The position numbers were made by a program, and so were the translations under genes. A stretch of DNA of 64,000 nucleotides from Asterias amurensis (lineage: Eukaryota; Echinodermata; Asteroidea; Forcipulatida; Asteriidae). The notes beneath the pieces were generated by a model. The model saw only the letters and a list, made by a program, of their open reading frames with translations. It searched no databases and was not told the origin of the DNA. Shown here one piece after another: positions 35,983 through 47,900 of the stretch. The stretch lies in contig NC_092666.1 of NCBI RefSeq assembly GCF_032118995.1, positions 1,860,001 through 1,924,000 on the forward strand. Reading direction: 5' to 3'. The first letter of the stretch is position 1; each line of letters starts with the position of its first letter.

Positions 35983-38900
35983 CTGAAAAGGTATGGTTTT
36001 TTTTTACATTTGAAGGTGACATATCAGTAATGATATGTGACAGGGGGCGCCCTGTACCTCCCCCCCCCCCCCCCACACTTACCAAATGGATTAATACAAC
36101 AACCATTTCCTTTAGACAGGGCTATCCCCTAGTTCATCCGTCATGGACCTTTGGCAATGTTTTGTTTGACACAATGTGTCGGCCATCGTGAGTGTCAGAC
36201 ACAGTAGATCGAACAATAGGTTTTTCTTCGGACGTTGGTAAACATAAACACTGGGTCGGTCTAATAGCTTTAAAAATATAGCGGTTGGACTTGAACTGGT
36301 TTGTCGGACACATTGTTGGTTTTCCAATGGTTTGCCGTAAAGGTGAGTCGGGCATGTGTTTCGGGACATGTCGAACTAATTAAACAAGGGTCCACAATAA
36401 TAATCATTTGTTTTTAAATATTATACTATTTTCCAAGAAGCATTTCAACAAATATTCCAAATGATGGCAACAATGTCAGCACTTAGACATTGGAATTCCC
36501 AACGATGAAAGGTACGTTTTACAGAAATGTTTTGCCTTTAAACTCTTTAACAACACATCGTCGTGCTTTATAAGCTCTTACCCTGCCATACGGGCTCTGA
36601 AACAGTTACGAATTGTTTCGTCTCCACCTGGTAAATCATTGATGTCTCCAGATTGGTTCCTGCAAATGTAAGCATAAAACCGTGTTCTTAATAAAAAAAT
36701 TAATGTAGTTCAATCGAAGTTACAAAACCCATTTGTTTACTTCACACATTTACTTTATTCTTGCTTGTTTGTGTGTTTTTTGTTGTTGTTTTTTTCTTTT
36801 CTTTTTTTCTGCATTTTGTTGTAGTCCTTGTATTGCGCAGTAGAGTTTGTTAGTACACGTCTCTGCGCAATATAAATGTCCATATTTTCATTACATTAAA
36901 AGCAACATGAATTGTTGTTTACGAAACTTGCTGTTCCGACCATTGGGTGGCAAATGCCAGCAGTAAGAGGCTGGTAAAACATTCAACTGTAAACTCTAGA
37001 CAGTGGAAATTCACCTGAAAAGAATAACGAAAATTCACTCTTCGTTGCCGTAAACAGAATGACAAAATACAAAATCATGTGTCCACGAAAAAGAAACAAA
37101 ATGCAAAAGTACCTAAACTTACGGGAAAAATGCGTAAAGTTTATAATGCTTTTATTTATGAAATTTTAAAATTTTGACCGATTCTGACAAGGGAAATTTA
37201 CAGTTCAATCTGACAAATTAAATAATATGAATTTAACGTCAACATTTATGAAGCAGTAGACCTACCTCTAGCTTGCTCTATGTAGACCGATTCAGTGCGT
37301 CTTGATCCATTTTCAATTAGAAACCGACCCTGGAAATAATGGAAGATGTTTTAAAGTTACGAGTGATGAACAATAAAAACACAGCTAGCCTTTGGGCTCT
37401 TTATTTTGAAATAATTTCGAGCACACGAAGAAACTTGTTTCGGGCAAGAAACATAGTACTTATTTGGAGTGCATGAAATAATTTCCAGATTGATTTCGAG
37501 TGCACAAAATGAAGAACTAATGTTTTATTGTGTCCTTACTGCTGCTTATGTTGTCGTTGTGGTCATTGTTGGTGTTGTCGTTGTCATTGTCATTGACATT
37601 GTCATTGTCGTTGTCGTTCTAGGTCATCGTCGACGTTGTTGTCGTTGTCGTTGCGTTGCTAATGTTGTTTTCGCTGTCATGGTAATTGTAGTTGCTGAAG
37701 CAGTAGTTGTCATTGTCCTCGTCGTTGTCGTTGGCAATGTCGTTGGCAGTGTCGATTTCGCTGTCGTTGTTGTTGTCGCTATCACTGCCATTGACGCCGC
37801 ACTGTCATTGTTGTTGTCCATGTCATTGTGGTTGCCATTGTTTACCAGCAATCCATTGAAGTCGAGGTTGTCAGCGTTCTTCAGGATGACTCTAGCCATC
37901 TCGTCATCGGAGTAGCTGAAATCTTGGAGGCGTCGTGGAGGATCAAGACGCTGTAGGTCAGCTATGGAAGCATTGAGAGCTAATGCTATGGCTATAGTGA
38001 CGTCATAGATGTAGGGCAGCGCGTCACTGTCGGGTTGCTCACTGTTGTAATAGTCGTAGTGTTCCGGTAACGGCTTCTACAGAATATTTACAAAGAATAA
38101 TTAAAATTATTAGTTACTATGCTGTGGTATTAGGCACTGTACGATTATTTGGTGCTACTGTGTTAGGATGAATAATATAACAAAGCAGGGGGTTACCATA
38201 TTACACTTTCAAACGTAACGATTGACTTTTATTGAATGCTCCTCTACGTCCTCCTCAATATTTGAATTCACCGCAATATATAAGTGTCCTATCATCTCTT
38301 GTGAATACTTAAATCTATTTCCTTTTGATAATCGCAACAAAGAAAATGGAAAATGGAAAACATGTTTCAAAGAGTTGGTACACAAAACACAAAGAGCAGT
38401 TACAGCCGTACAAACAGGGACGTTTTCAGAAGAAGTTAGGTACACATGTTTCAATTTTTCGGGCAGACTGCAACAACACCGACGAAGGTCCCAGGTTCAA
38501 CTCTTTCTTTGTGCAACATCTTAAAGTTAATTTGTAAAATCATCACATCACTAGGAAAGCTGCCTCTGTACTACCAAGTCGTCCTATTGCAAAGTCGCCA
38601 CCAACACATCTTGAATAATTTCCAGAGTTTAAGAGGAGGGCAATAATTAAACAATTTACATACAGTGGGTGCGCCTTGGTTTACTTTGCACCCAAGTGTA
38701 AAAGGAATTTTGTTGTTTTTTTGCTAGGGGTCCTGGTTGCCGATCTCATTATCTCTACGAAAATCGTTAGAGTTAAAACTCCAAATCGCAAAATCTAACC
38801 ACTCCATTGAAGTCTAGGCCCAGTACTTCTTCCCGTCGTTGGTTCCCGTCAAAATGAAGAGTCGAGTTGACTACTATATTGATTTGTTCCTGTGTGCAGG

Positions 38901-41900
38901 GTTCGATGAGTGACGGGTTGGGATTGATCCACCAAACATTGCTAGTCCAAAATGGAGCGACCCATACGTACTTTGGGCCGTACATTCCTGCCTGATACAC
39001 CTGTAAAAAAAATACAGCCAATACTTTTTTTTTAAACTTCTTTTTAAAGTTTACCTTCATTTGCATAGCATAAAATTGAATATATACTCGGTTGGTTGGG
39101 TCATTTTTAAAACATGGGATGATCCCAACAGACCAGGGGTCGATTTCACACAGAGTTGGGACTTGTTGTTACCTAGGACTAGTCCTAAGAAATATTAAAA
39201 ACATATGGCTAGTCCTAAGTTAAAGACTAGTCTTAACTCTTTGTGAAATCCACCCTGGACCCAATTTGATTGCTCTGATCACAGCAGAATTTAGTCTCTT
39301 CAGACTAGAAATCCATGGTGAGCAGAGTCATGAAATTGGGCCTTGTTCTGTGGTGAGGTACACAACACCATCTTCGTTCTAGACACACACCCTGAAATTT
39401 GGCTTTAAATTTAGGAAGTAACCGGTTTCAATATGGGCTTAAAAGAATTGTGTACTTTTTGTTTTGTAACACAAAACACAATGTCCACAGATTCACATTA
39501 AACTTACACCGTTTGAAGATAATGATAAAGTAGAAAGCGTCCCTGAAAATATTACTTGCTGAGGTGCTGTAGTTTTTGAGAAATGGGTAAAACAATGTCA
39601 TGAAAATACGTTTTTACATGCTAAAATAATTTTCGTCTCATGAGCACTGATGAGACGAATTTTCATGACATTGCTTTACTTATTTCTCAAAAGCTGCAGC
39701 ACCTCAGCAGGTAATATTTTCAGGGAAGCTTTCTACTATCATTATCTTCAAACTGTGTTAGTTTAATGTTAATCTGTGGACATTGTGTTTTTTGTCCTAA
39801 AAAAGTACATGAACCCTTTAATGGGCTGATATTCACCTCGCAAAAGAGCTTCAAAGTTACAAACTTGTAGAATCCAACGAATATGATTCTTGCGTCTTGA
39901 CGCTGAAATGAGACAAAAGGGAATTACCAAAGCTCAATTGCTTCAATTAAAAGGTACTGGACACTGTTGTTGGAATTTACTCAAATAAGTTGTACGCAAA
40001 AAAAACTTAATTGATAATGAGCAATGGATAGCTAATGGTAGTATAAAACATTGTGAGAAACGGCTCCCTCTGAAGTTACGTAGTAAGTAACTCTTAAATA
40101 CTGAACTTGATTTTGAGACCTCAGAACTAGAATTTGAGGTCTTGAAATCAAGCATCTGGAAGCACACAACTTCGTGTGACAAGGGTGTTTCTTCTTTCAT
40201 TATTCTCTCGCAACTTCGATGACCAATTGAGTTCAAGTTTCCGCAGGTTTCTTATTTCATGCAAATGATGTGATACACCAAGTGAGAAGACTGGTCTTCG
40301 ACAATTAGCACAAGGATATCCAAGTATTTTGTTGTATTATACTCAGATATGAAGAATAATTGCTTCTCGGACATGATGACTAATAAACTTGCTTGGGTGT
40401 GTGGTGGCCTAGCGGTTAAGGGCATCGAACTCAAGCTCTAGGTATTTTGATCAGCAGAGTGTGGGTTCGAGTCCCAGGCATGACAACTGTGTCACCAAGC
40501 AAAACGCTCAAACATAATGCTATTGTCATTTGGATGGGAAGTAAAACTAATGATCAAATGTGTTGTGTAACGCACGTGAAAGGGGTTTGCCCGGTGTTCC
40601 TGGTTCGATTGGAAGCATATTGCACCACAGCACCTAAAACCATTACATGGTGCTATTTAAAATGAGTAGGTCTCATACTTCAAAACTTAGCTCCACATAT
40701 TTTGAAGGGAAATATGTTGAAGCACCTTGTGTCACCGAGTGACGGATACGAGCGCTATACTCTCAAAATGTAAAAGAGTGAAAAGGCACTCTTTGAAGAG
40801 CCATATGAAGGACAACTCGTTTTCGAGTGGTCTTCCACTCTTTTAGATTGAATTTTGCATACTTTTGAGTGATTTTTCACTCTGTCCTGGAGTGAAACCT
40901 CTCTAAAAGAGTGAAATAATCACCACTCTTTTTGAAGAGCCGTATTAGGGAGAGCTCGAATAGTAAAGAGTGGTGTTTTTCACTGGGTGCGTTCGTTTAG
41001 CTTCCCTGGGTCGACCCCGGAGTGTGACGGGTTTTTTTTTCCAAGGACGAACGTGTGCAGATAGTTACCCACGTTCGTCCTGGAAGAAAAACCGCCACAC
41101 ACCGGGGTCGACCCAGGGAAGCTAAACGAACGCACCCACTCTTTTACATTTAGAGAGTAAGAAGCCACAGTTGTTGTCATCGTTGTTATTTTAACACAAA
41201 TCTTGCTTTGATACGACGACCCAAATTAGCCTATAGTTGTGTCGATTTTATCCATTCGCTCACCTTGAGATTTTGAAGGTGGGTATCTAAATTGCTGAAA
41301 TCCTGAACACCTTCTGACAACAGGACCTGTACATCGTTAGCTTCTAATACACTCTGTAATGTCGTCATGTACTGCAGATCACAACGAGAGTGAAATCGGT
41401 GAGAAAACAATTTCTGTCAAACTTGTTGTGTTTTATTTGATAAAACACCCCAAAACATCAGGATAATAACACAAATCAAACCTGAAAATTACGAGTAATC
41501 ATTGTTTAATCATTGCTTAGTTGTAATTGTTGTCCTTGTAGAAAGTTAACTGCACGCGTTCTCTAATCTGCATCAACATAACAAAATGTTACTTCAACAA
41601 AGTGTCAGCTGGATCTTTATTTTCTTTGTTGTTTTTGTTTTTATTTTGGCATTATAAAACGCAAAACTATATCTTAATAAAAATATTACAGAATCGTTAT
41701 GATCCTTATATAATAGACGTTTTAAGTTTTCAAAAAAACATTGGCATATTTTATTTCCAGAATCGAATAGAGAATATCACCCCTTTTACATGTTTAACAA
41801 AATAAGGATTGTTTCAACAGTCTCCCAAACTTACCTCTCGAAATGACAAACTGTCTTCGTAGATAAACGCGATTCGTTTCCAGCCCATCTTTTTAAAGAA

Positions 41901-44900
41901 CGCGGCCCGGGCGTTGTGAACTTCCTTAGCGACATGAAAAGCTCTCACAGTGTACGGATATATTGACCGGTCCGAAAGCTTGCCTCCACTTGCCAGACCA
42001 ACCTGCAGTACATTTAACGTGCAAATAAGTGAATTTTTGACCGACATTGACATAACGTCAGCCAGGCGTCAGCAAATGACGTTAGGAACGTTGCAATGCC
42101 GTCCACACAGGGCAATGCACAGACGGCATTTCTATTCCCGATGTTGACATTAAAGCAACAACATTTAGCAAAGTTAAATCAATCTTATCGTTACAATATT
42201 GACGTCAGGTTGACGTCGACAATACGTTCATGTCACCATCGGATGCAGGGTTGCCGTTTGCTCCACGTCAGACTTTGACGTCAGTGCAACGTCAATGCAA
42301 CGTTCCATCGTCATCGTTTGACGTTTTAATGACGTTATATCAACGTTTGTATGCTGTGTCGGATACAGTGAGTACCGTTTTATTATTTCGAGGAATTGGG
42401 CGATTCTGAAATCTTGCTACCTACCTGTACAATATTAAACCTTGCAGCAACTTGGTTGACTATCGCTGCTTCTGATGGTAAACTGGGTCCTAATGCAGCA
42501 ACGACTGGTGGACCATAAAACACAAGGTTGTACAGAATACGTAGCGCTCCCTGTGGGCTATCATTCTGCGTATAACCACAAAAGATATTTAAGTTCAAGG
42601 GGGGAAGCATTGATTGGGTTTAAGAGGATAATTACAATTTCAAGCTTACTTGCAGGAAAAACATCATACAACCGATAAATCCATTCAAAAACGTGCCTCT
42701 TGACTGCCTTGTAAATTCACCCTAATTGTTTATTTGACGGGAAAGTCTCCCGAACCAATATGAAAAAGCGACACCGCCAACATAGGGCTAGTTAGATTAT
42801 CCCACCCAGTTGGTAGAGCGATGGCACGTTAATCCGGAGGTCATTGGTTCGAGTCCCACTCTTAACAAGTTTCCTTTGTCATGTCCAACCCCCAAAATCA
42901 AGTTTATTTTTTATGGTGTCAAAAGGAATTGACACTCAAATTATGAAAATGGCAGACCCGCATTTTTGACTAGTATCTTTATTTTTTTTCTGTTGGGCAG
43001 AATCTTTTTATGCAGCATTTGTTTGCTTAAGCAGCTCAGTAAAATTGGCCCTGAGACGAAGCAATGTCTATCACAGCATACTTAGACTCGTTGCTTAAGC
43101 TCGGGGTATGCTTTGCGGGAAGATGAACGGGCTTAACTCACTGACCTTCAGAAAGAAAAATGAAAAAAAAAGCAGAAAAGCATGACTCGGTAAAAAAATC
43201 TTTGTTATCAGCATGGTATTAATAAATCCAAGGGCACAACTCCTGCAAAACAAAAGAGCTAATCCTCCTATTGAGAAACTGTTGCAAAAAAGGAAAACAT
43301 GAGCATCTCCACGAAGTTCCTGTCTTTCTAAAGTGTCTAACTTTTTTGTCTTTTTTTCCAATGTTATTTTTAACAAAAGGATTGTGAAAAGGAACACTCA
43401 GAAGAAATTTCTAGGTAGGAAGTACAAAGTATGTGCGTGCTTCTTGAAATGTCAGACACTTAATCCAGAATATCAGTGATTCCTGCAAACATTCATACAA
43501 AAGGTCTACTTTGAAGGTGTACCGCCCTTGTCTAACCGTCACGAGTGTAAAAGCCAGTGTGGGGTTAGCCTTTTTTTCAAGGCCATGGTGGCTTGGAGAG
43601 CTGCGATGCCAAGCTATACTGGAAAAGGGAGACCACCCCACTGCATACTTTAAGACACTCCTGAAAGCTCACCTGTTTCAGGAGGTGTTCCACCAATAAT
43701 GTTCCCTTCAGTTGGTGCCCAAACACACCGCCTTAGAGCAAACTTTTGATTCTATTTCATAACATTCGTACAAGTCTTCAGAGGGATTGCATTCCTTCCT
43801 ACGTGATGGCATGCGGATCACACAATACATTCAAAGTTGTATTGTTATTCAAATAAGTCCATGGGGCGATGCCCGTATATAAAGGCCCGGACACAAGTCC
43901 TGAGCCATCTTTTCTTCGTGTGTTGAGCACTGCGGACATCGAAATGGAAAGTTCGATTGATTTAGAGCTCCCGTCAGACATTGAGTCTGAGTTTCAGTGC
44001 GGCCAAGCCGCTGGTGATGAAGATACTACACCAAATGCAAGCTTAGAAGCGAAGCTTCAGGCAAATTCAACGGGAATACATAAGCTTTCCCTCTCCATCG
44101 CCAGCATGCAAAACATGCTGACGAACATGGTAAAAGACCAACAGTCGGCTGCAATCCCAGTCGACAATATGTTTGACGTTGATGATTTCGTTGGGCAACA
44201 GGGTAACTGTTATGACCCAAACCAAAATTTCGAGCTGACCAGTAACGTGGCAGCCAGTTCTCCTCCCAAACAGGATGATAATTTTGATTTATTGTCTTGC
44301 GAAGACATTTATGAGACTTCTGAAGCCAAAGGCGCAGACATTTTCTCAAATTTGGCCGACAGAGCAACCAAAGCGGTAACACTACCGATCAAAAAGGAGA
44401 TATATACAAAGATCGCAGAAAAATATGCGACACCGGCTAATGCGCCGGCTGTTTCTGCCCCCAGAGTGAACTGGGGGACACTGCCAAGGCGGGTACCGTA
44501 GCAGACACCGACAAAATCAAACAGTATGCCCTTGATGGCATTACACTGTCGGGAAATGCATCATATGAATTGAGTATGAAGCGACGGGATGATTTGAAAC
44601 CCTGCCTTAACCCTATGTATAAGGGCTTGTGCTCAAGGAGCACACCTGTGTCTGATAAACTATTCGGACAAGATCTAAATTCATCAATGAAACAGGTTGC
44701 CGAGGCTTTTAAAGCCGGTAGAAAGCTGCCCTTTTCAGAAAATAACAAAAGTACTCAAAACCGTCGGTTTGAGCCTTACTCTCGAAGAACCCGTGGATTT
44801 CGCCAGGGTTTCACGACAGGGCGTACCCCTGGAAACAGAACTCAACGCGGTATACGCAACCCTACTACCCAAGTGGCAACCGCCGAGGCGGGAGAAATGA

Positions 44901-47900
44901 TAGTGGGAAGTTTTCCCACCATAAACCTACAGCAACAGCTACAAGTGGGCAATTTACTGAAACAAAAAACTGGTATGTAAAACATGACTCCACTGCAATT
45001 TCGGCTTGTGCCGGGCAGTTAAAGTTTCACCGTTATAATTGGTCTCAGATTACCTCCGACGGGTGGATTCTAAACACCATATCAGGCTGCAAAATTGATT
45101 TCATTGCACGCCCTGTACAATCGGTCAAACCAAAAAGAGTACGAGTATTTTTTCCCGTTATCAGCGGATCGCGCAGGAAAGGCTTTGCGCGATTTACCGA
45201 TCGTGCAGGAATGGGTTTGCGCGATCGACCGATCGTGCAGGAAAAGTTTTGCGCGATCGACCGATCGTGCAGGAATGGTTTCGCGCGTTCGACCGATCGT
45301 GCAGGTTAACTATTCCTTGGGACGATTTCTCAAAGCAATAAAATTCATAGTAGGACAAATTTTCAGTATCACCATAGTGATTTATATAGTACGTCACATT
45401 ACGATTGATTTGCAGTTACAATCAATGTTACATCTTTGTGAATTCGGCCCCTGAACATCAGCCGATCGCGCCAAACAATGCCTGCACAATCGGCCGATCG
45501 CGCAAAACCATTCCTGCACAATCGGCCGATCACTCATAACCATTCCTGCACAATCGGCCGATCGCGCAAAATCATTCCTGCACAATCGGCCGATCGCGCC
45601 GAGCCATTCCCGCACGATCGGTTAATCGCGCATGTTCGTTGCCGAATGTTGCGCGATCGACCGATTGTTGCGCGATCGACCGATTGTTGCGCGATCGACC
45701 GATTGCTGCGCGATCGACCGATTGCTGCGCGACCAATAGATATTTCAATAGCGCAGCGCGATCGGTCGATAGCGCAGCGCGATCGGTTGATCGCGCAGAT
45801 TGACCGATCGCGCCCAACATAGATACTAGTCACTTGAATATATCAGTTAATTCCTGCGTTATTTCCGTTTTTGATTTATTGAAAACGAACTGCCCAAAAA
45901 GAGGATTGGGACATAACAAAATAGTTATACCAAAATTTGATGAGAACCCAAAGTTATGTGTTCTCCGCACATTGAACGATTACTTGGATCGTACTGAGTC
46001 GCTTAGAACAGTTAGTGAGGCAACTAAACTGTTCATATCAACCAACAAGAAGCCACATAAAAAAGTAACCACTGGAACATTTGCTCGATGGATGAAAGCC
46101 GTTTTATGTGCAGCGGGAATAGATCCCTCTGTTAACACTGCTCATAGTTTTCGCAGTGCAGCTACATCGGCAGCTTTTGCGCATGGGGTAAAGCTCCAAG
46201 AAATTCTGAAAACAGCCGACTGGTCAAATGCAAGTACATTTGCTAAGTTTTATAATAAGCCAACCGAGGAAGTATCCTTCGGTAAAGTAGTGCTTAGTTC
46301 TAGTACATGTATGTAATACTTTGTTATTTATGTTAAATAAAGAGTTCCTCATACGGTTTGTTGACCTGGTTTTTCATTTTTTGACCATCACAGATTATTT
46401 ATCTACTTTGAACATGCAATCCCTCTGAAGACTTGAACGAATGTTATGAAATATAATTGTAATTCTATGAATAATAATGAAGTACAAGTCGAAGAGGGTC
46501 CCGCCCGCTGCTAGGTTTTGAACCCTCCCAATACTGTTTGGTCAAAAAACTATATGACCTCAGAAAAGATGGCTCAGGACTTGTGTCCGGGCCTTTATAT
46601 ACGGGCATCGCCCCATGGACTTATTTGAATAACAATACAACTTTGAATGTATTGTGTGATCCGCATGCCATCACGTAGGAAGGAATGCAATCCCTCTTCG
46701 ACTTGTACTTCATTATTGTTCATAGAATTACAATTATATTTCATTCTTTCATATAATTTTTTAATTTTGGCGCTTTATAAAAAAAAATTGATTGATTGAT
46801 TGAATGACCACTCATGACGCGAGTGGCTCAGCCTCCCCGATTGCGTCCTCCCTGCTGATCGCCACTCGATCGCGTGATCTCCCGGTCCAGTCGCTCTGTT
46901 GTTTGCCCCACGAAGACCTTGACAAAAGGCTACTGTGGGGTTGATATATCCCCACCGATGAAAGGTGGGATATGGCCCATATAGGATCCTAAAGGCATAC
47001 TCTCCCTCCGATTTTACCAAACGGTGTAGTAAATTTGTTTTTGACTATTTCATCAAAAGAAAACGAAACAATTCAGGGGAAAAAAGGTAATGAATCTCTT
47101 CTACTAAAAGAAAACTACAAGAAGTCTACACTTCAAGTGCATTCCATTGAGGATCTAAAGGCTTCTTTTTTAAATTTCAAGTAATGTCAGATTACGAAAA
47201 CACAAAACCTTTTTAAATTGGGTCGGCAATATGAATGCCGTTAACGGAGCGGATTTTATTATGGTTTAAAACAAAATCCAACCAATATCTATAATACTCA
47301 TACAATCGGTGGTGGGGGGGGGGGGGGGGTCGTGCACGAACAAGACTTGATATCCTATCATGGATTAGTTGACCTCGAGGTTTGATTGACATTGATCCAT
47401 GTTTTTAGTATTGCCAAACCAAACAAAAGCCTCAAGGATTTTAGTATCAGGGTTTTAGTTATAAAAAAAAAAATATAAAAAAAACACAGCCTATCTCCAT
47501 GCATTGTTTATAATTGGTTAAAGGCAGTGGACACCATTGGTAATTACTCTAAATAATGATTAGCATAAAACCTTACTTGGTGACGAGTACTGGGGAGAGG
47601 TTGATTGTATAAAACATTGTGAGAAACGGCTCCCTCTGAAGTGCCATAGTTTCGAGAAAGAAGTAATTTTCCACGAGTTTGATTTCGAGACCTGAGATTT
47701 AGAACTTGAGGTCTCGAAATCAACCATCTATACGCACACAACTTCGTGTGACAGGGGGTGTTTTTTCTTTCATTATTATAAATCTCGCAACTTCGTCGAC
47801 CGATTGAGCTCAAATTTTCACAGGTTTGTTATTTTATGCATATGTTGAGATACACCAACTGTGAAGGCTAGTCATTGAAAATTACCAATAATGTCCAGTG

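Noticed and set aside
37469-37915. Plus-strand frame of 148 codons, Val/Ile-rich
   Set aside because: It is a translation of the GTT/GTC repeat and overlaps the real receptor exon on the other strand.
42800-42875. Candidate tRNA gene
   Set aside because: A and B boxes are present but the acceptor stem and discriminator do not pair, so a SINE relic is more likely. The same holds for the B boxes at 15.1, 21.8, 40.4, 56.6 and 60.3 kb.
45095-45833. Frames rich in D-R-S-I and R-P-I repeats on both strands
   Set aside because: They are products of the CGATCG repeat array in the fossil element.
46775-47020. Possible GIY-YIG or Penelope fragment (VKVFVGQTTERL)
   Set aside because: Only about ten residues are suggestive; no catalytic set or reverse transcriptase nearby.
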